Assembly (NCBI GenBank): GCA_964017145.1
Contig: OZ024849.1
Coordinates: 3,596,001 to 3,660,000 of the forward strand
Length of the DNA stretch: 64,000 nucleotides
From: Agrocybe praecox
Taxonomy: Eukaryota; Basidiomycota; Agaricomycetes; Agaricales; Agrocybaceae
Reading direction: 5' to 3'
The translations under genes were made by a program, and so were the position numbers. The notes under the pieces were generated by a model that ran no database searches, was not told the DNA's origin, and was given only the letters and a program-made list of their open reading frames with translations. Positions 10,898 to 22,958 of the stretch are shown in pieces; the first letter of the stretch is position 1, and each line of letters starts with the position of its first letter.

Positions 10898-13800
10898 ATG
10901 CTCGAAGCCAAACTCCAAGAAGCAGGAACGCTGAAGAAGCTTTTGGATGGTACGTGTCGGGTCGGGTTTGTTCGCGTCGTGTGGGCGTGCACACAACCAC
11001 GCATTCTGTGCTTGAAAAATAAACAAAATAAACAAAACTAACCCCTTTACTCTCTTCTTACGAATATAGCAATCAAAGAATTAGTCACCGACGCCAACTT
11101 CGAATGTAACGAGGAAGGTATCGTCCTCCAAGCAATGGACAACTCCCACGTCGCACTGGTCTCTGTCAAGTTCGGTGCACCCGCGTTCAAGCGCTACCGC
11201 TGTGATCGACCGATGCCGCTCGGTGTCAACTTGACGAGCTTGACCAAGGTCCTGAAGTGCGCGAAGGACGACGATATTTGCACGTTAAAGGCGGCCGATG
11301 AGGCGGACGTGTTGAACTTGGTTTATGAAGCGAAGAGTGAGTTTTTCCATTTTATCCCTTTTTGTGCCATTTTTTTCGCTGTTCGTGGGATGAAAGATGC
11401 GTCGTCATTTTCTATGAAAATTTTGTGGCTTTTTTCGCGGTGTGGACGCTATTTTCTTCTTCAGACAACGCGTATTTCTTTACAGCTGCTTGCGTGTTCT
11501 ACTACATTACGGTGCATGTGGCATGCACGCTTGCCATGTTTCTCTTTGCACAACTATTTTTTCTCCTAAATTTCCACCTTTTGTTTCAACCCCCTTTCCT
11601 CATTTCTTCATTTTTGTTGCGGTCCATGTGTTTTCTTTCTTTCCATTTTCTACCTACGTTCTTTTCTTGACTTTAGATACCACTCCAACTCGAGTGCTTT
11701 TTTCCCTTTGACGATTGAGGGACTCTTCTCATTCGGACGCCATTTTATTTTCCTCTCTTTTTATCTACCTTTTATGTTCACTTTCCTTTCGCTTTGCCCT
11801 TTATTTCTTTCCAACATTGGCCGGCTGGTCTTTCGGGTCGGTGATTACGCGGCCTTCTCTTCTGTTTTTCAGACTTGCTTTGAATATCGTCGGAAGCTGG
11901 GATTGTTGGAATGAGATGGACGCTCGCGAGCTTAGTGGCTCTGCGACGTGTACCCTTTCATTACCTCCAACGACGGATCGTGATGATAGGGTAATGGGAT
12001 AGTTTTACTCTCTTTTTTCCCTTCTGTTTGCGTTTTTATCTTGTCTTTTTTCTTCTTCGCGCTTCGCTATACAAACTTGGGCCGCTGCGGCTGGGGCCCG
12101 TACCAGTTCCCTAGAAGCCACCATGGAGACTGTACATGTGTGTGTGCCTGCCTCGCTGGATGCATGGATTCTGCACTGGGTGGGCTGATTTCTTTGCACG
12201 GTTGACCCCGACCGTGTCATTGATTGTCCAGATTCTCAGGGTTGAGCGGAGCGTGCGTTTGCTCGTTGTCCGGTGCACCTGCAAGATGTAGGCTGGCACA
12301 AATCCGCTTCACTGCTTGCTACTCATCTTTCCTTCTTCCCGTCCGCCTAAAAGAGTTTTTTTGTGCACGTCGCTGGCTTGTCCAGTCGTTATTGGGTAGC
12401 ATAGCCTAGCGCAGCTCGGTTGCAGAGCTTCGGACGAGTGGGGCTGTCGATTGTTGTATGCTCTGATTGACTTGCCAGAGATGGGGAGACTGGTTGGAGG
12501 GGCAAGCACGGATGTCTCCAGTCGCTTGTTGAGTGACTCGTTGCGTGCCTGACCGCAATGTTTTTTTTTTTTTTTTTTTTTTTTTTTTCCTTTTTCACCC
12601 CCTTGAATTTCTAGACCTATTCCCTGTCTTTATTTTTTCTTTGCTCCTGCTCTTTGCTCCCTTGTCATTCATTCTTTCTCGCGCAATGACGGTCTTGCCT
12701 GCTGGCTGTTCTTAGTTGAGGGAAGAACGACGCGCCCACCGACGCGTCTTTTTTAACCTTGCTTTAATCATGGAACTTTCTTCCCTTTGTGTGCTGGCAG
12801 CTCGACTCGTTCTTCTAGATTCTCTACACCCCGTTATCCTTCATCCCATAAACAACACAGATGCTTACTAAATTTCTTCTATCCTTCCAGACTCCGACCG
12901 TATCGCGGAGTACGACATGAAGCTGATGGACATCGATGCCGACACGCTCAACATTCCCGAGACCGAATACGACGCCCGCGTCACCTTATCCTCCGCCGAA
13001 TTCACCCGCATCGTACGCGACTTGTCGCAGTTAGGCGAGTCTGTACGCATCGAGGTGTCCAAGGAGGGTGTAAGATTTGCCTCTGACGGTGAAGCTGCCA
13101 ATGGAAGTGTGTTGTTGAGACAGAGCGATGGAAACATTACTGGTGGAGGCAGTATCAAGCCCAAGACAGAGGAGAAGGACGACGAGGACGAGGATGAGGA
13201 GAAGGACGGCGATGAGGATGATGACGACGATGTTGCGGACGGTGGGAAGAAGACCAAGAAAGAGAAAAAGGTGAAGAAGGAAAAGAATGACGATGATGTT
13301 GAGATGGTCGGTTCGGACGACGAAGACGAGGATGAAGCGCCTAAGAAGAAGGGAAAGAGTGCAAAGAAGGTCAAGAAGGAGAAGAAGGCCTTGGATGATG
13401 AGGGGGACGAAGAAGACGAAGAAGACTTCAAGCCTCAGGATGAGGATGGTGAGGATGAGAAAGAGGACGACGAAGATGCAGAGGAGAGCGAGGAAGATGG
13501 CGATAGCAAGAAGAGGAAGAAGAAGGTTCGTTCTGCCTCTTTCTCCTGCTGACCTTTTGATTATAACCTTACTAAACAAAAACTCATCAGTCAAACGGTT
13601 CCTCCAAACCCTCCAAGAAGCCTAAAACCGCATCCTCATCCAAGTCCAAGGGAAAGGCCAAATCCAACGACGATGACGAGGATTCCGGGAGGGGCGTGAC
13701 GATTGAGATGAACCAACATGTCTCCTTGACGTTCTCGTTGAAGTACCTCGTCAACTTCAGCAAAAGTGCGAGCTTGAGCGGGAGGGTACAATTGATGATG

Positions 13801-13969
13801 AGTAACGATGTGCCTTTGTTGGTCAGTTTTATTTCTCGTCTCTCTCTCTCCTCTTTTTCTGCCTCTACGTATCTTGCTGACCCACGCTTGGTGAATACTA
13901 CAGGTTGCATATGACTTCAACCAAGGATACATCAGGTACTACCTCGCTCCCAAGATCGGCGACGACTAG
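10898..13969 (+). CDS. PCN1: Proliferating cell nuclear antigen (PCNA sliding clamp) with large charged insert
   Basis: PCNA forms a trimeric ring on DNA that tethers replicative polymerases and repair factors in the nucleus. Five exons (10898-10949, 11070-11336, 12891-13525, 13591-13821, 13904-13969) join in phase to 416 residues. Diagnostic segments are [18 protein letters not shown] at the N-terminus, [20 protein letters not shown], the interdomain connector region around [28 protein letters not shown], and the C-terminal [10 protein letters not shown]. The usual length is about 260 residues. The excess is a roughly 168-residue Asp/Glu/Lys-rich insert at about residues 186-353, in the loop between RQSDG and VTIEMN, containing basic patches that could act as nuclear localisation signals. 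The insert spans the 3' part of exon 3 and the 5' part of exon 4 and stays in frame. Intron 2 is exceptionally long. MCB boxes lie upstream. Confidence 0.95.
11337..12890 (+). other. 1,554-base second intron of PCNA
   Basis: It begins gtgagt directly after YEAK and ends tccttccag before the exon starting SDRIAEYD; phase is kept across it. Other introns in this window are about 50-120 bases. The content is strongly T/C-rich with a 28-T run. No long frame has domain character. A moderately GC-rich patch at about 11900-12480 could hold a non-coding RNA or an insertion, but I see nothing decisive. Confidence 0.8.
12561..12588. repeat. Poly-T tract of 28 bases
   Basis: An uninterrupted run of 28 T inside the PCNA intron. 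Read on the minus strand it would be a poly-A tail, so a retroposed insertion is possible. I found no matching flanking duplication to support that. Confidence 0.9.
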
Positions 13970-16080
13970 ATGAGGAGTTATGTCCCTCCTTCCGACATAC
14001 TGCTACAAACGACGTCCTCGTCCTCGTCGGTTCTTCCCTTCCTGGTCGTAATTTTTTCTCTTGTTTTCTCGCCTGTTTTCTCCGCCCAAAATTGTTGTCC
14101 GTACATATATATCCCGAAATCTCATTCTTATTCATCAACATCCAACCAACCGCGTAATTTGATTGCTCTTTTTAGGTTACCTTTACTTCTTTTCTTTCTT
14201 TTCTCTTCTTTCCAAGCCTGACATTGAATACGATACGGCTCAGACGTCGAATTCACTCGAATAGGAAGGCAACTACAAACCGAATCTTGTACATATACAT
14301 ACATACATCCTCTTTGAAATGAAATCTTTTTTTTGTTTTAAGAACGTTGGTGAAACTTTCGGATGGCGCTGGTTGTTTGAATGATCCGGTTCAAGTTGAA
14401 TCATAGGCGCTTTAAGTTGGGAGACTTCCTTTTTATCTCTCGGCTAGACGGAAGTGGGAATACCACTACGACAATCCATTCAGGTTGCTGATTTTGGGAG
14501 TGATAGTGTTGCGTATCAGATTGGGATCTGAGATATGTGTATATGACCCCGTCTGCAAACTAAGGTTAGAACAAGAGATTATCGATTAAGGCATAATGAG
14601 CGTCCTTTGCCCAACTTCTCGTAAATGATACCTACCTCGAACCTGCTTAGGACTGCTCACACTATCACGGAGTTGAATACCATCTTGAACGCATCCTTGC
14701 GTCACATTTGCTGGTCGTGTGAGTAGATCGAGTAAACTTTATGCCACCTCCCGCCTGCCTGCCTGCACCCACGTGTATATCGACGTCTGCGTCCAATATA
14801 TAATCTGAGGCTTCAGTAGATTTATGCGTTTGTGCTTGTTTTATTTTTTCTCGGGAAGTGGAGAACTCAGAAAATCACCTTGATCAAGTTTCTGGTCGTA
14901 GTCAATTAAATTAAATTGATTGACATTTTGAATCAGATGTATCTCTGCGCTTTCTTTTCTCGGACACCTTGTGCACGGCACATTTCCTGGTCGTGTGCCA
15001 GGGCTCAGAAAAGGGATCGACTGCCTGCACGTAGGCATGCGACTCGCACAGAATTTGTTCTATTTATAGTTAAATGTAAGGGTGATCGTAATTTTGGGGT
15101 TCACTCTTCCCATAGCTGCTGTACCGTTGACGGCTGGGGTCAGGTCTATATTTGGTAAGTTACATCAGATCTGACGCGGTGCCATTGGGATAATGGAACC
15201 GCTTCTTGAATATATCCATCCTGCGTGACACATTTGATTTAGTATAAGCTCTCCGTAACCTACAAAGAGTTGTTCTGATGTAAATCTCTCAAATGTCATA
15301 TTTTTTTATCTTCATATGATATATTTTCATCTGCGCTGTCCCACAATTGGTGTACTAATATATAGATATTACTAATTAGCCCAAGTAGTAAGTATACCTC
15401 CGAGGCATAGGTCGAGCCATCACGTGAAGAGCACATGTTTTACGTATGTCATTGTTTATGGGTCGGACAACCAGATATTTCCCACCGCTTTTTACAAGTC
15501 CCAAATCTTGTACCTTCACCAATATCACGACCCGACAGTCCTATCATCGCGTTGGAGGTTGGAAGGGATGTGTTCCGGCGCCTTAATGCCTATTACTTAC
15601 ACGCAATTCGCACGAATTACATGGTATGGGTTCGAAATGGGTTCGAAATGGCCTGTGTTGCATGGATTGGCCATACACATATTTTGATGGGATGAACCTT
15701 ACTTCGTAAGCTCTATTCGGCGCAGTACCACCTCAGACAAGTTAGTGATTCTCAATCAGTGTTCCCTTCGTAATTTTCAAAAGGTGTGCTTTCTACAATT
15801 CTCATATTCTATTTACTAACATGTAATACAACAGCACCGTTATTTGGGGTAATGCCCAAGCTCGTGGGCTACTGATTCTCAATCCAACTCGATCAGTGAC
15901 TGGCAGCGCTTCCTCTGCGAAACGCGCTACTCTGTAGCTTTTCAAAGAGCTTCGAGTTTCCACCAACAGTGCGTTTTAGATTATATACTTATTACTTACT
16001 GTTGTCTCATTTATTGTAGCCCCCTGTTCTCTTCCCAATATTCAATCTGTCTCAGTCAGCGTATTTCGCTTTACGACCTG
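13970..16080. other. PCNA 3' flank and gene-poor DNA with short repeats
   Basis: The first ~350 bases are probable 3' UTR (short cata repeats near 14291). Further right I see no gene. A 19-base motif cacatttNctggtcgtgtg occurs twice (14703-14721 and 14979-14997), and an 11-base unit tgggttcgaaa is tandemly duplicated at 15627-15648. Confidence 0.5.
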
Positions 16081-17630
16081 ATGGCTTCTCATAATCGAAA
16101 TCCAAACGGCAATAATCAGCATATGCCCGTTCGTGAGTTTAACCTTCCTATCTATTGGTCTATATCATATTCCTAATAAAATGTCCAGCATCTGCGGAAG
16201 ACCCCATTCTCGTCGACGCACTCACGGAGTATCATCGGCAGGGACTTTCCAGCAATGAAAAAATCAGTAAATTGCTTCGAGCCGACTATGGGATACAGGC
16301 CAGGTTGGTTTTTTGTACTACCAACGCTGTCTGGTTTACATGCACTTTCTAAACTCGTTATACTCCATCCAGTGCATCAACCGTAAAGCGTCGCAGAGGG
16401 GAACTCAAGTTATACGGCCCCCGATCTAAGAAGCAGACTTTGACGGTGCAGGACAAGGAGCAAATCGTGCTTCAGCAACTTGACCAGGACCCTCGGCAAG
16501 GACAAGGCTTATCGACAATAAAGAATCACATCGCGTACAATCAGGGTATCCACCTAACTCGGGACTGCATTTCGGAGGTAATGCATACCCATGCCCCCCA
16601 GGGTTTTATCACGCGTGCGCCTGGAGCGAAGTCAATCCCCCGCAATCCCAAAGTACCATTGGGTATCCACGAGCGTTGGGCAGCGGATGGTCACGACAAG
16701 CTGTATAGGATAGGCTTTCCTATATGGGCCATTGTCGATGATGCTCAGGGAAAGTGGCTCAATGCTTGGGTCGTTCCAAGCAATCGGATGGGTGATATTA
16801 TTGGATATCTCGCTCTCTGTAATATTGAGAAGTATAAAGGTGCGTTTCTCTGTTGCACTACGTAAGCCACATACTCATAGCATTTTAAAGGACTACCACT
16901 TCAATTTACTACTGATTGTGGTTCCGAAACGGTCCAACTCTTTGGACTTATCAATGCGATAAAGTAAGTTGGCTTCATAGTGCCATACTCTCTGCTGACG
17001 GTATTCTTAACAAATGATTCAGTGAAATTTGTCATCCAGAATGGGATCGTAGTGTTTTGCCGGCCCATGTGTATCTTCGGAGCGTCCACAATATCTCTAT
17101 TGAACGATCGTGGTTGCGTATGCGCCTGGACATGGGTGATAATGCTGTTTTTGAGTACGAAAAAGGGCCGCCCTCCGGATATTTCAATACTGAGGACCCA
17201 CTCCATAAGTGCGTATATGTATTATCATTCATAACTCGAGTTTACAACTGCTGTCATAACTAGACAACTTAGCCAATGGCTGTGGTCAAGAGCCATTCAA
17301 GCGGCACTCAACGATTTTATGGCAATGCGTAATGCATTCGCTGCTCGCAAGGACAATAACAAAGCCGGTCCCTCTGGTTGCTCACGAAACGAGTCGTTTT
17401 CCCTTCACCAAGAGTATGGGCTCAAGAACTGCCTCCTTCCTCTTACAGATGGCCAACTTGAAGTCATTGCCGAGATCAAGGAATACATGGGTGGTGAGCA
17501 ATTACTTGCCTTTGTGACTCCTGAGTTTGCGGCCCTCGCTGGAGATGCGTATGATGCTCTGGGTGTTACGGAGCTCACTATATACAACGCTTGGCATGTT
17601 TTCGAGGCGCTTCTTCCGCTTCTACAATAG
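16081..17630 (+). CDS. Integrase-core (retroviral-type DDE) domain protein
   Basis: Six exons (16081-16132, 16189-16303, 16373-16839, 16891-16963, 17023-17208, 17264-17630) join in phase to 419 residues. An N-terminal helix-turn-helix-like stretch (ISKLLRADYGIQASASTVKR) precedes an RNase-H-fold integrase core: RWAADGHDKLYRIGFPIWA with a candidate catalytic Asp, IVDDAQGKWLNAWVVPSN, then FTTDCGSETVQLFGLINAI with a second candidate Asp, then HVYLRSVHNISIERSWLR. This matches a fungal/animal family annotated as 'integrase core domain' and related to retroelement integrases, which is abundant in Agaricomycetes. No reverse transcriptase or terminal repeats are visible next to it, so it may be a domesticated or autonomous DDE gene. 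An alpha-kinase gene follows 200 bases downstream on the same strand, and a truncated relative lies at 20839-21272. Confidence 0.85.
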
Positions 17631-17830
17631 GTCCTTTTTTTCTCAATATACTTTTTGTTTCTTGTCCTTTCATAACCTATCTGTAGAGGTTTTTGAGAAA
17701 TGGATACCGTGATGCTTCTTTTGAGGGCTCAGGTTTGGGGGCTCAGGTCTGGTGTGGTGTGGTTCTTTGTGACGTGGCGAACATCCTTTGTTCGTCTTTC
17801 TTTTCCTCGCTTTACGTTTATCTCTGCATC

Positions 17831-20389
17831 ATGCCGAAGTGTGCTTTTTGCGAAATACATTTCCCACTTCTTGATGGATCCAATGATGCTACTATTCGTT
17901 GCGGGAAGTGTTCCTTGCGAAAACCTGGACTTTCAGTTCCAGAAATCGCAATGATCAATGTATGTATTCTATTTAACTTTTGCATCCGGTTCCTGAAAGA
18001 GCTAATATTGTTTATTATGTTAGGAGAAACCTCAATGTGTAGGCTGTGGATTAGCTTCGGATGTGATACAAAACCCATTGTGCAACAAGTGCATTCAAAC
18101 GTACAGTAAGAGTCAAGTGATTCTACTTATTGGTTCGAAAAATACTAAAGATTTGTATTAGAACAAGCTTCAGATGTTCCTATGCGCATATTAGCTATGC
18201 CAGGGGTTGCGGGTCTCCTGCTAGACCGGGATGTTGGGTTATCAGATGATGCTGCCAACGTTATAAGTTCTGCGCAAGCATTTCAGGCACGCGCATCGGA
18301 TAAACGCATTAATAAACCTAGCACTGCTCAGGGAACAAGTGGAGGGATTAACCGGCTGAAGAATCTTTCAAAGGCGCAGGCAGTTGTTGCAGAAAGAAAG
18401 GCAAAACGCGAGGAGGCTAAATTGGCTGGTGGTGTTGGTATCAAAATCGGGGCAACACTTTGGAAAATTCAAGGTTTTGGGAAAATGACGAAGGTTTGAC
18501 CCACGCTACTCTCTATAGCTTTTTAATTGATTTTCCCTTGTTACGACTCAGATTGAACCTAACCGTGTAACCAATGTTTTTGGTCCCGACGTAGAAACCA
18601 AGACGGCGCTTGGAGAATTACTAAAGAGTATAAGAAAACCGTTTAGTGAGGACCACCCAGAGGCGGAAATATTGACATGGTATAGTAGAATCAATTTTGA
18701 TTTGTCTTCGTGGTTTTAATACCTCTGTCGCAGGAGCAATGTCAAAGTATACGCCCATGAGACGCAGCAGAAATTCTGCTTGCTCAATGAGTTTGACTAC
18801 TCACAACCAGTCGAAAGGTTTTTCCAAGAATTTGTAACGAAACAGTTGGCAGCGGCAAGTATGCTTAAGGATAAGAAAATTGAGATCAGGTTTGTCTTCA
18901 ACGAGGAAAAAGTGGTGCGTCTTTACAACATCGAATCTTAATCTTCATTGTGTCTGATAATGTAGTTTAGTTTAATTACGACTATGATGAACCTTCGTCA
19001 TATCAGTCTTCAAGCCGCACCCGGGCACCTAAATCTTCCTTCCCTGCACCACAGGCCAAAAAGGCGCGGATGGAAGATAAACGTACAGAAAGTAGGGCCT
19101 CTGTACAGCCAGCATCTGTTGCTGGGAATTCTGCGATGTCTGCGGCACTCGATAAATCTGGTGCACCTCCTATTCTTCCGAGTGCCTTTAGATCTGCGCC
19201 TCAACCCAAAGGTCCAGTCATGAAAAGTGCCTTCAAGGCCTCGTTCGCTGTCAAAGATCCTGCTCCCACACCGATTGCTAAATGGACACGGGATATTGAG
19301 GTTACAACAAATGTATTTGAGAGAACGACTGGAACGTATAATCCTCAAGATGGCTTAAAAGTTAAACTCAACACTGCAAAAGAACTCGAGGAAATTCAGA
19401 TTGCAAGTAACTGGGAAAACGAAGGAGATGACGGATTTATCGGAAAAGGAGCATCCAAGTGTGGCATCTACGTATGTATCACTGGTGATTTTTAACTTAT
19501 ACTATTCAACTAATTCTCCGCTCTCGCCATCACAGGCACGCTACAACAACAAAGAATATGTTTTAACTCAGCCGATTGAGAGAAAGCAGCATGCTGATGA
19601 CGTGGCACACATTTTATGTGCGGAGTATGGACTTCTCTGCATAGGACACAGACTCAAAGAAGAATTTGACAAATACGCTCAAGAATCAGGCATTACCACG
19701 ATTCCGAGTAAGTTATTTTCGAGACTCAAAGTATTTTTGCTTTGATTTGCGAGTCGGCTACTGAACCTTATTAACAGAGTTTTACTTCAACTTCAAAGAT
19801 TCGTTTATTGGCTCACTTGTGCCCGACACCACTGGAGGCCGCAATCTCCCACATACAACCTTTATGGCTACCCCATTACTGCCATGTGGTGAGCTCGACG
19901 CAAATATCAAGAAGTTCACAGGGAATATGGAGTTTGGTACGGTGTCCAGAGATGAACATCTTATGATGGCTGTCCATGCATTTACTCATTTTATGGCGGT
20001 TTATACTGAGAAAAATATTGTCCTCTGTGATTTACAAGGTACGTATAAATGTCTTTGGTGTGAAGAACTTCAGGTGCTGACATTACATTTTGTTTTTGAC
20101 TTTTTTGATAGGATTATGTGACCGCGACGGTGTAATGTGCTTGATCGACCCGCAAGCCCATACGTATGTGGTTTATTATGATACTATTATTTATTCTCAT
20201 ACTAATTGATATAATAGAGCTCAACCAGCATCTTCTCGCGAGTTCTGGGATGGAGGATCTAAAAAGATGGAAAAGTTCTTAGCATTGCATATGGCCGACT
20301 GCCATAAAAACTGGATATGCAATGCTTTGAAATTGAAAGAAGTCAGAGTCCATCAAGTAAGTAGCTCCTCAGCTTCTAGGACGGTCTAG
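17831..20389 (+). CDS. Alpha-type (atypical) protein kinase with N-terminal Cys-pair region
   Basis: About ten exons (first 17831-17959, 18024-18105, 18162-18493; last from 20218) join in phase to about 669 residues. The N-terminus carries four Cys pairs (MPKCAFC, IRCGKC, PQCVGCG, NPLCNKC), probably zinc-binding. A Ser/Lys/Pro-rich linker follows. The C-terminal third is an alpha-kinase catalytic domain of the MHCK/eEF2K class: HTTFMATPLLPCGELDANI, NIVLCDLQGLCDRDG, LIDPQAHT, and the zinc-site segment FLALHMADCHKNWIC near the end. Alpha-kinases phosphorylate Ser/Thr, often in helices, and are greatly expanded in agaric fungi. After codon VHQ at 20356 a gtaagt donor offers an alternative last exon; the model given reads through to TAG at 20387. 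Confidence 0.85.
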
Positions 20390-20838
20390 CCTGGGGAGTC
20401 TCGTACTTAGTCTCTTTTATCAATGCTCAATAATCATATTCTTGCTCTTTTTTTGGACTTTTTACTCATTTTTTGATCTTACCAACGACCGTTCTCATTT
20501 AAACAAGACTTCATTTCCTTTTTGGACTCTTAATGTATACTCAACGTAAACAAAAACCTTGTGTATGATATACGTATATAATTTTAATCCAACGAGTTAA
20601 TTACTCATGGATTCGCGCATGGTTGGTGGCAAGCTAGTGGATCGAGCAGCGAAACTGGAAGCAAGTTAGCAACATCATGGCTGACGGTACCTACCACACC
20701 CTGCACACAGAGGTCAGATAGGGTGGTATATATACAGAGCAGTACTAGTACTTGACTCTCAACTCCCAAGTCTCATACTTGTCCATCTTAACTCCAACTT
20801 CAAGTCTCGACTCTCCAGAAATACCATCGTAGTCCATC
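20390..20838. other. Intergenic, promoter of the truncated integrase-like gene
   Basis: AT-rich on the left. The right part holds a TATA-like element and a CT-rich leader (repeated ctcaactcc/ctccaactt) ending at the next ATG. Confidence 0.5.
20727..20734 (+). promoter_or_regulatory. TATA-like element (tatatata)
   Basis: Lies 105 bases before the ATG at 20839 and is followed by a pyrimidine-rich leader, a usual fungal core-promoter layout. Confidence 0.4.
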
Positions 20839-21272
20839 ATGCAGGCTAATTCCCTCGCCTTGATCAACCCAGCAGTTAATGAAGATTCCACCTTTCATGG
20901 TGCTACGCAACGTGTTGGTAAGCAATGAGCATACAATCCGAGGGCTTGGAAATTGAGGAATTTCAAAGGTATAGTACTGACCTTTATTTATTTATAGGCG
21001 CACATAGTCACCTTTTCGGTCCTGGGTATTATCTCCACTCAGTCTATAACCAGTCCATCGAGCAAGAGTGGAAGAAAATGTGGACTGATTCCAAGCGCAT
21101 CGAGGGAGAAGAAGTCAATAATAATGTATGTTCATTGCTACCGACTACTCTGAACGCCTGATATTTACTAAAAAATTGTCAGCCCCACAGTTCACGGTCG
21201 CGTCAAGAGGTTGCAAGTCCTCAGCCTGGTAAAAGTTGCACGATGTCCGACTCGTCCCAAAGTAATACCTAG
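20839..21272 (+). CDS. Truncated integrase-core-like small protein
   Basis: Three exons (20839-20917, 20998-21125, 21183-21272) join in phase to 98 residues. The middle reads LFGPGYYLHSVYNQSIEQEW, which corresponds to the HVYLRSVHNISIERSW segment of the integrase-core gene at 16081-17630. Everything carrying the putative catalytic residues is missing, and the tail (SSRSRQEVASPQP, then Ser-rich) is unrelated. The open frame, clean splice sites and upstream TATA box argue that it is, or recently was, expressed. It may equally be a remnant of a decayed full-length gene. Confidence 0.6.
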
Positions 21273-22958
21273 TCAGTACTAAGTAGTATCACAAATGTAC
21301 TTTTACTTGAATCATCGGAGCTGCAGTTGCTTTTACCATACTCTAGTTTCCTTTATTTAAGTTGAACAGCAATGTTTCAATAAGTTTCCGGGCCCGTTTC
21401 CGGCTCACTGCTGGCAGTGTTACAGTGTACGATTTTTTCTCATTCTATTTATATCTCGCCTAGTTTCAACTGGTATTATATGATACTTGGTCAGAGTGTC
21501 CAAAGTACATCATAGACGGCATTTTAATAACAAAATGTGACGCCAGGTAGCCTGGTGTCCAACAAACACGAAATTTCTTTGAACCTGTCTTCAGTTATGT
21601 ACCGTGTGAATGTACACCAAATTAGGAAGCCTCTTTTTTTCTTCTTTAATCTAATGCGCATCGATTTATTGAACGCGCAGGCCCAACTCGGTGTTGTGGC
21701 GTACAATCTCTGCGTAAAGACTCAATAAAGACCACTAGTAAATTATTAACATACAGCAAAATGTCTAATTACAGCAGATAATCGCCCAACACTGGCACTT
21801 CGCCGGGGACCGGAAAACCGAACATTCATGAGTGACGGTAGTGACACAAGCCCTTTATTGGATATTGGATGGTCACACATTGAAATATCCGTCAAGGACC
21901 CCATCATCAGGATCATGCCCAAAGAAGTTCAACTTTGATATATGACATAGACCTGACCCCAGTCGCCAACGGTACTGCTGCTTATCACGATTAATTTTAT
22001 CGATTTCCTGGTCCAAAATCAGCATCATAACTCCCATTAATACTGCAACAAACTTGTCCTTGATTTTTCCGACCTTGTACTCTCGTGGTCGATTTAGGCT
22101 TAACTTGGGCTCCATGAAATACAATTATCAACTTTAATCTTTATGTGTTTATTGGTCGCGTGCGTGGAAGGAGATTGATGCATGACGCAACATGCGACGA
22201 TCCAATGTGCTAACACTTGAAAAGAAGGAACGGAAGTTGAACATGACGGACGACGGAGCCGGAAATTAGGAGGTAAAGCAGGGACTTACGTCATTTCTGG
22301 CATGCGCAGGACATATTTAGACCGACTCTGTTCAACCTTTCTGTTGATCCCACGTTTCTTATTCATGAACTATTATAACCTCTGCCCCCTTGAATTATCA
22401 CACTTCCTAGGCTCCGTATGTACCGTCGCTCATCATGATCTTGTTCGCGGTGCCATGATTTTTTATAATCCACATGCCGTGGTCGTGGCCATGGACCGCG
22501 GAGTTCTGGAACGAGTTCTTCCGCAGAAGCATTAGGTGCGGGTCACGATAATCTTTATCTGGCAGGACGGGGCGGAGCCCAGTGGAAGCCAGCAGAAACC
22601 TGAATGACGACTATCTTTCCTTCATAGAGAGTGCGCAATGTCGGCAAACGTACATGCATGGGCGTGCACGCATGGGATATAGGTTAAAGTACTGTGGGCA
22701 ACTGCACAGCTGGCGATCGCACATAGACGTCCTCGAGGTCCATGGTTGGCACTCAGGCCTGTCTATTCCAGGGAAAGGATGTTCAGCAGCAGCAGCAGCA
22801 CTATCACCGTTTTTTTCGTATGTCACTGAGGGTTCAGTCGAAGCAAGCAAGCATAAAATGGCGTTCCTGGTACCATGACATTCAGATTCTTTCATTCACA
22901 TCCTCTTGCATAGTCGTGGTGGCAAGCCCTCAGAGGTAATCAAGAACTCCATCCCGGT
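21273..22958. other. No gene recognised
   Basis: No frame with domain character. A short cag repeat lies near 22785. The last ~100 bases are the likely leader of the F-box gene. Confidence 0.45.

Noticed and set aside
11980..12190. Possible C/D snoRNA in the PCNA intron (C-box-like gtgatga at 11980, first ctga near 12185)
   Set aside because: The box spacing of ~200 bases is too long for a normal C/D snoRNA and no terminal stem is visible.
13031..13594. Antisense Ser- or Leu-rich frames opposite the PCNA insert
   Set aside because: They are mirror images of GAC/GAG/AAG-rich codons of the insert, not separate genes.
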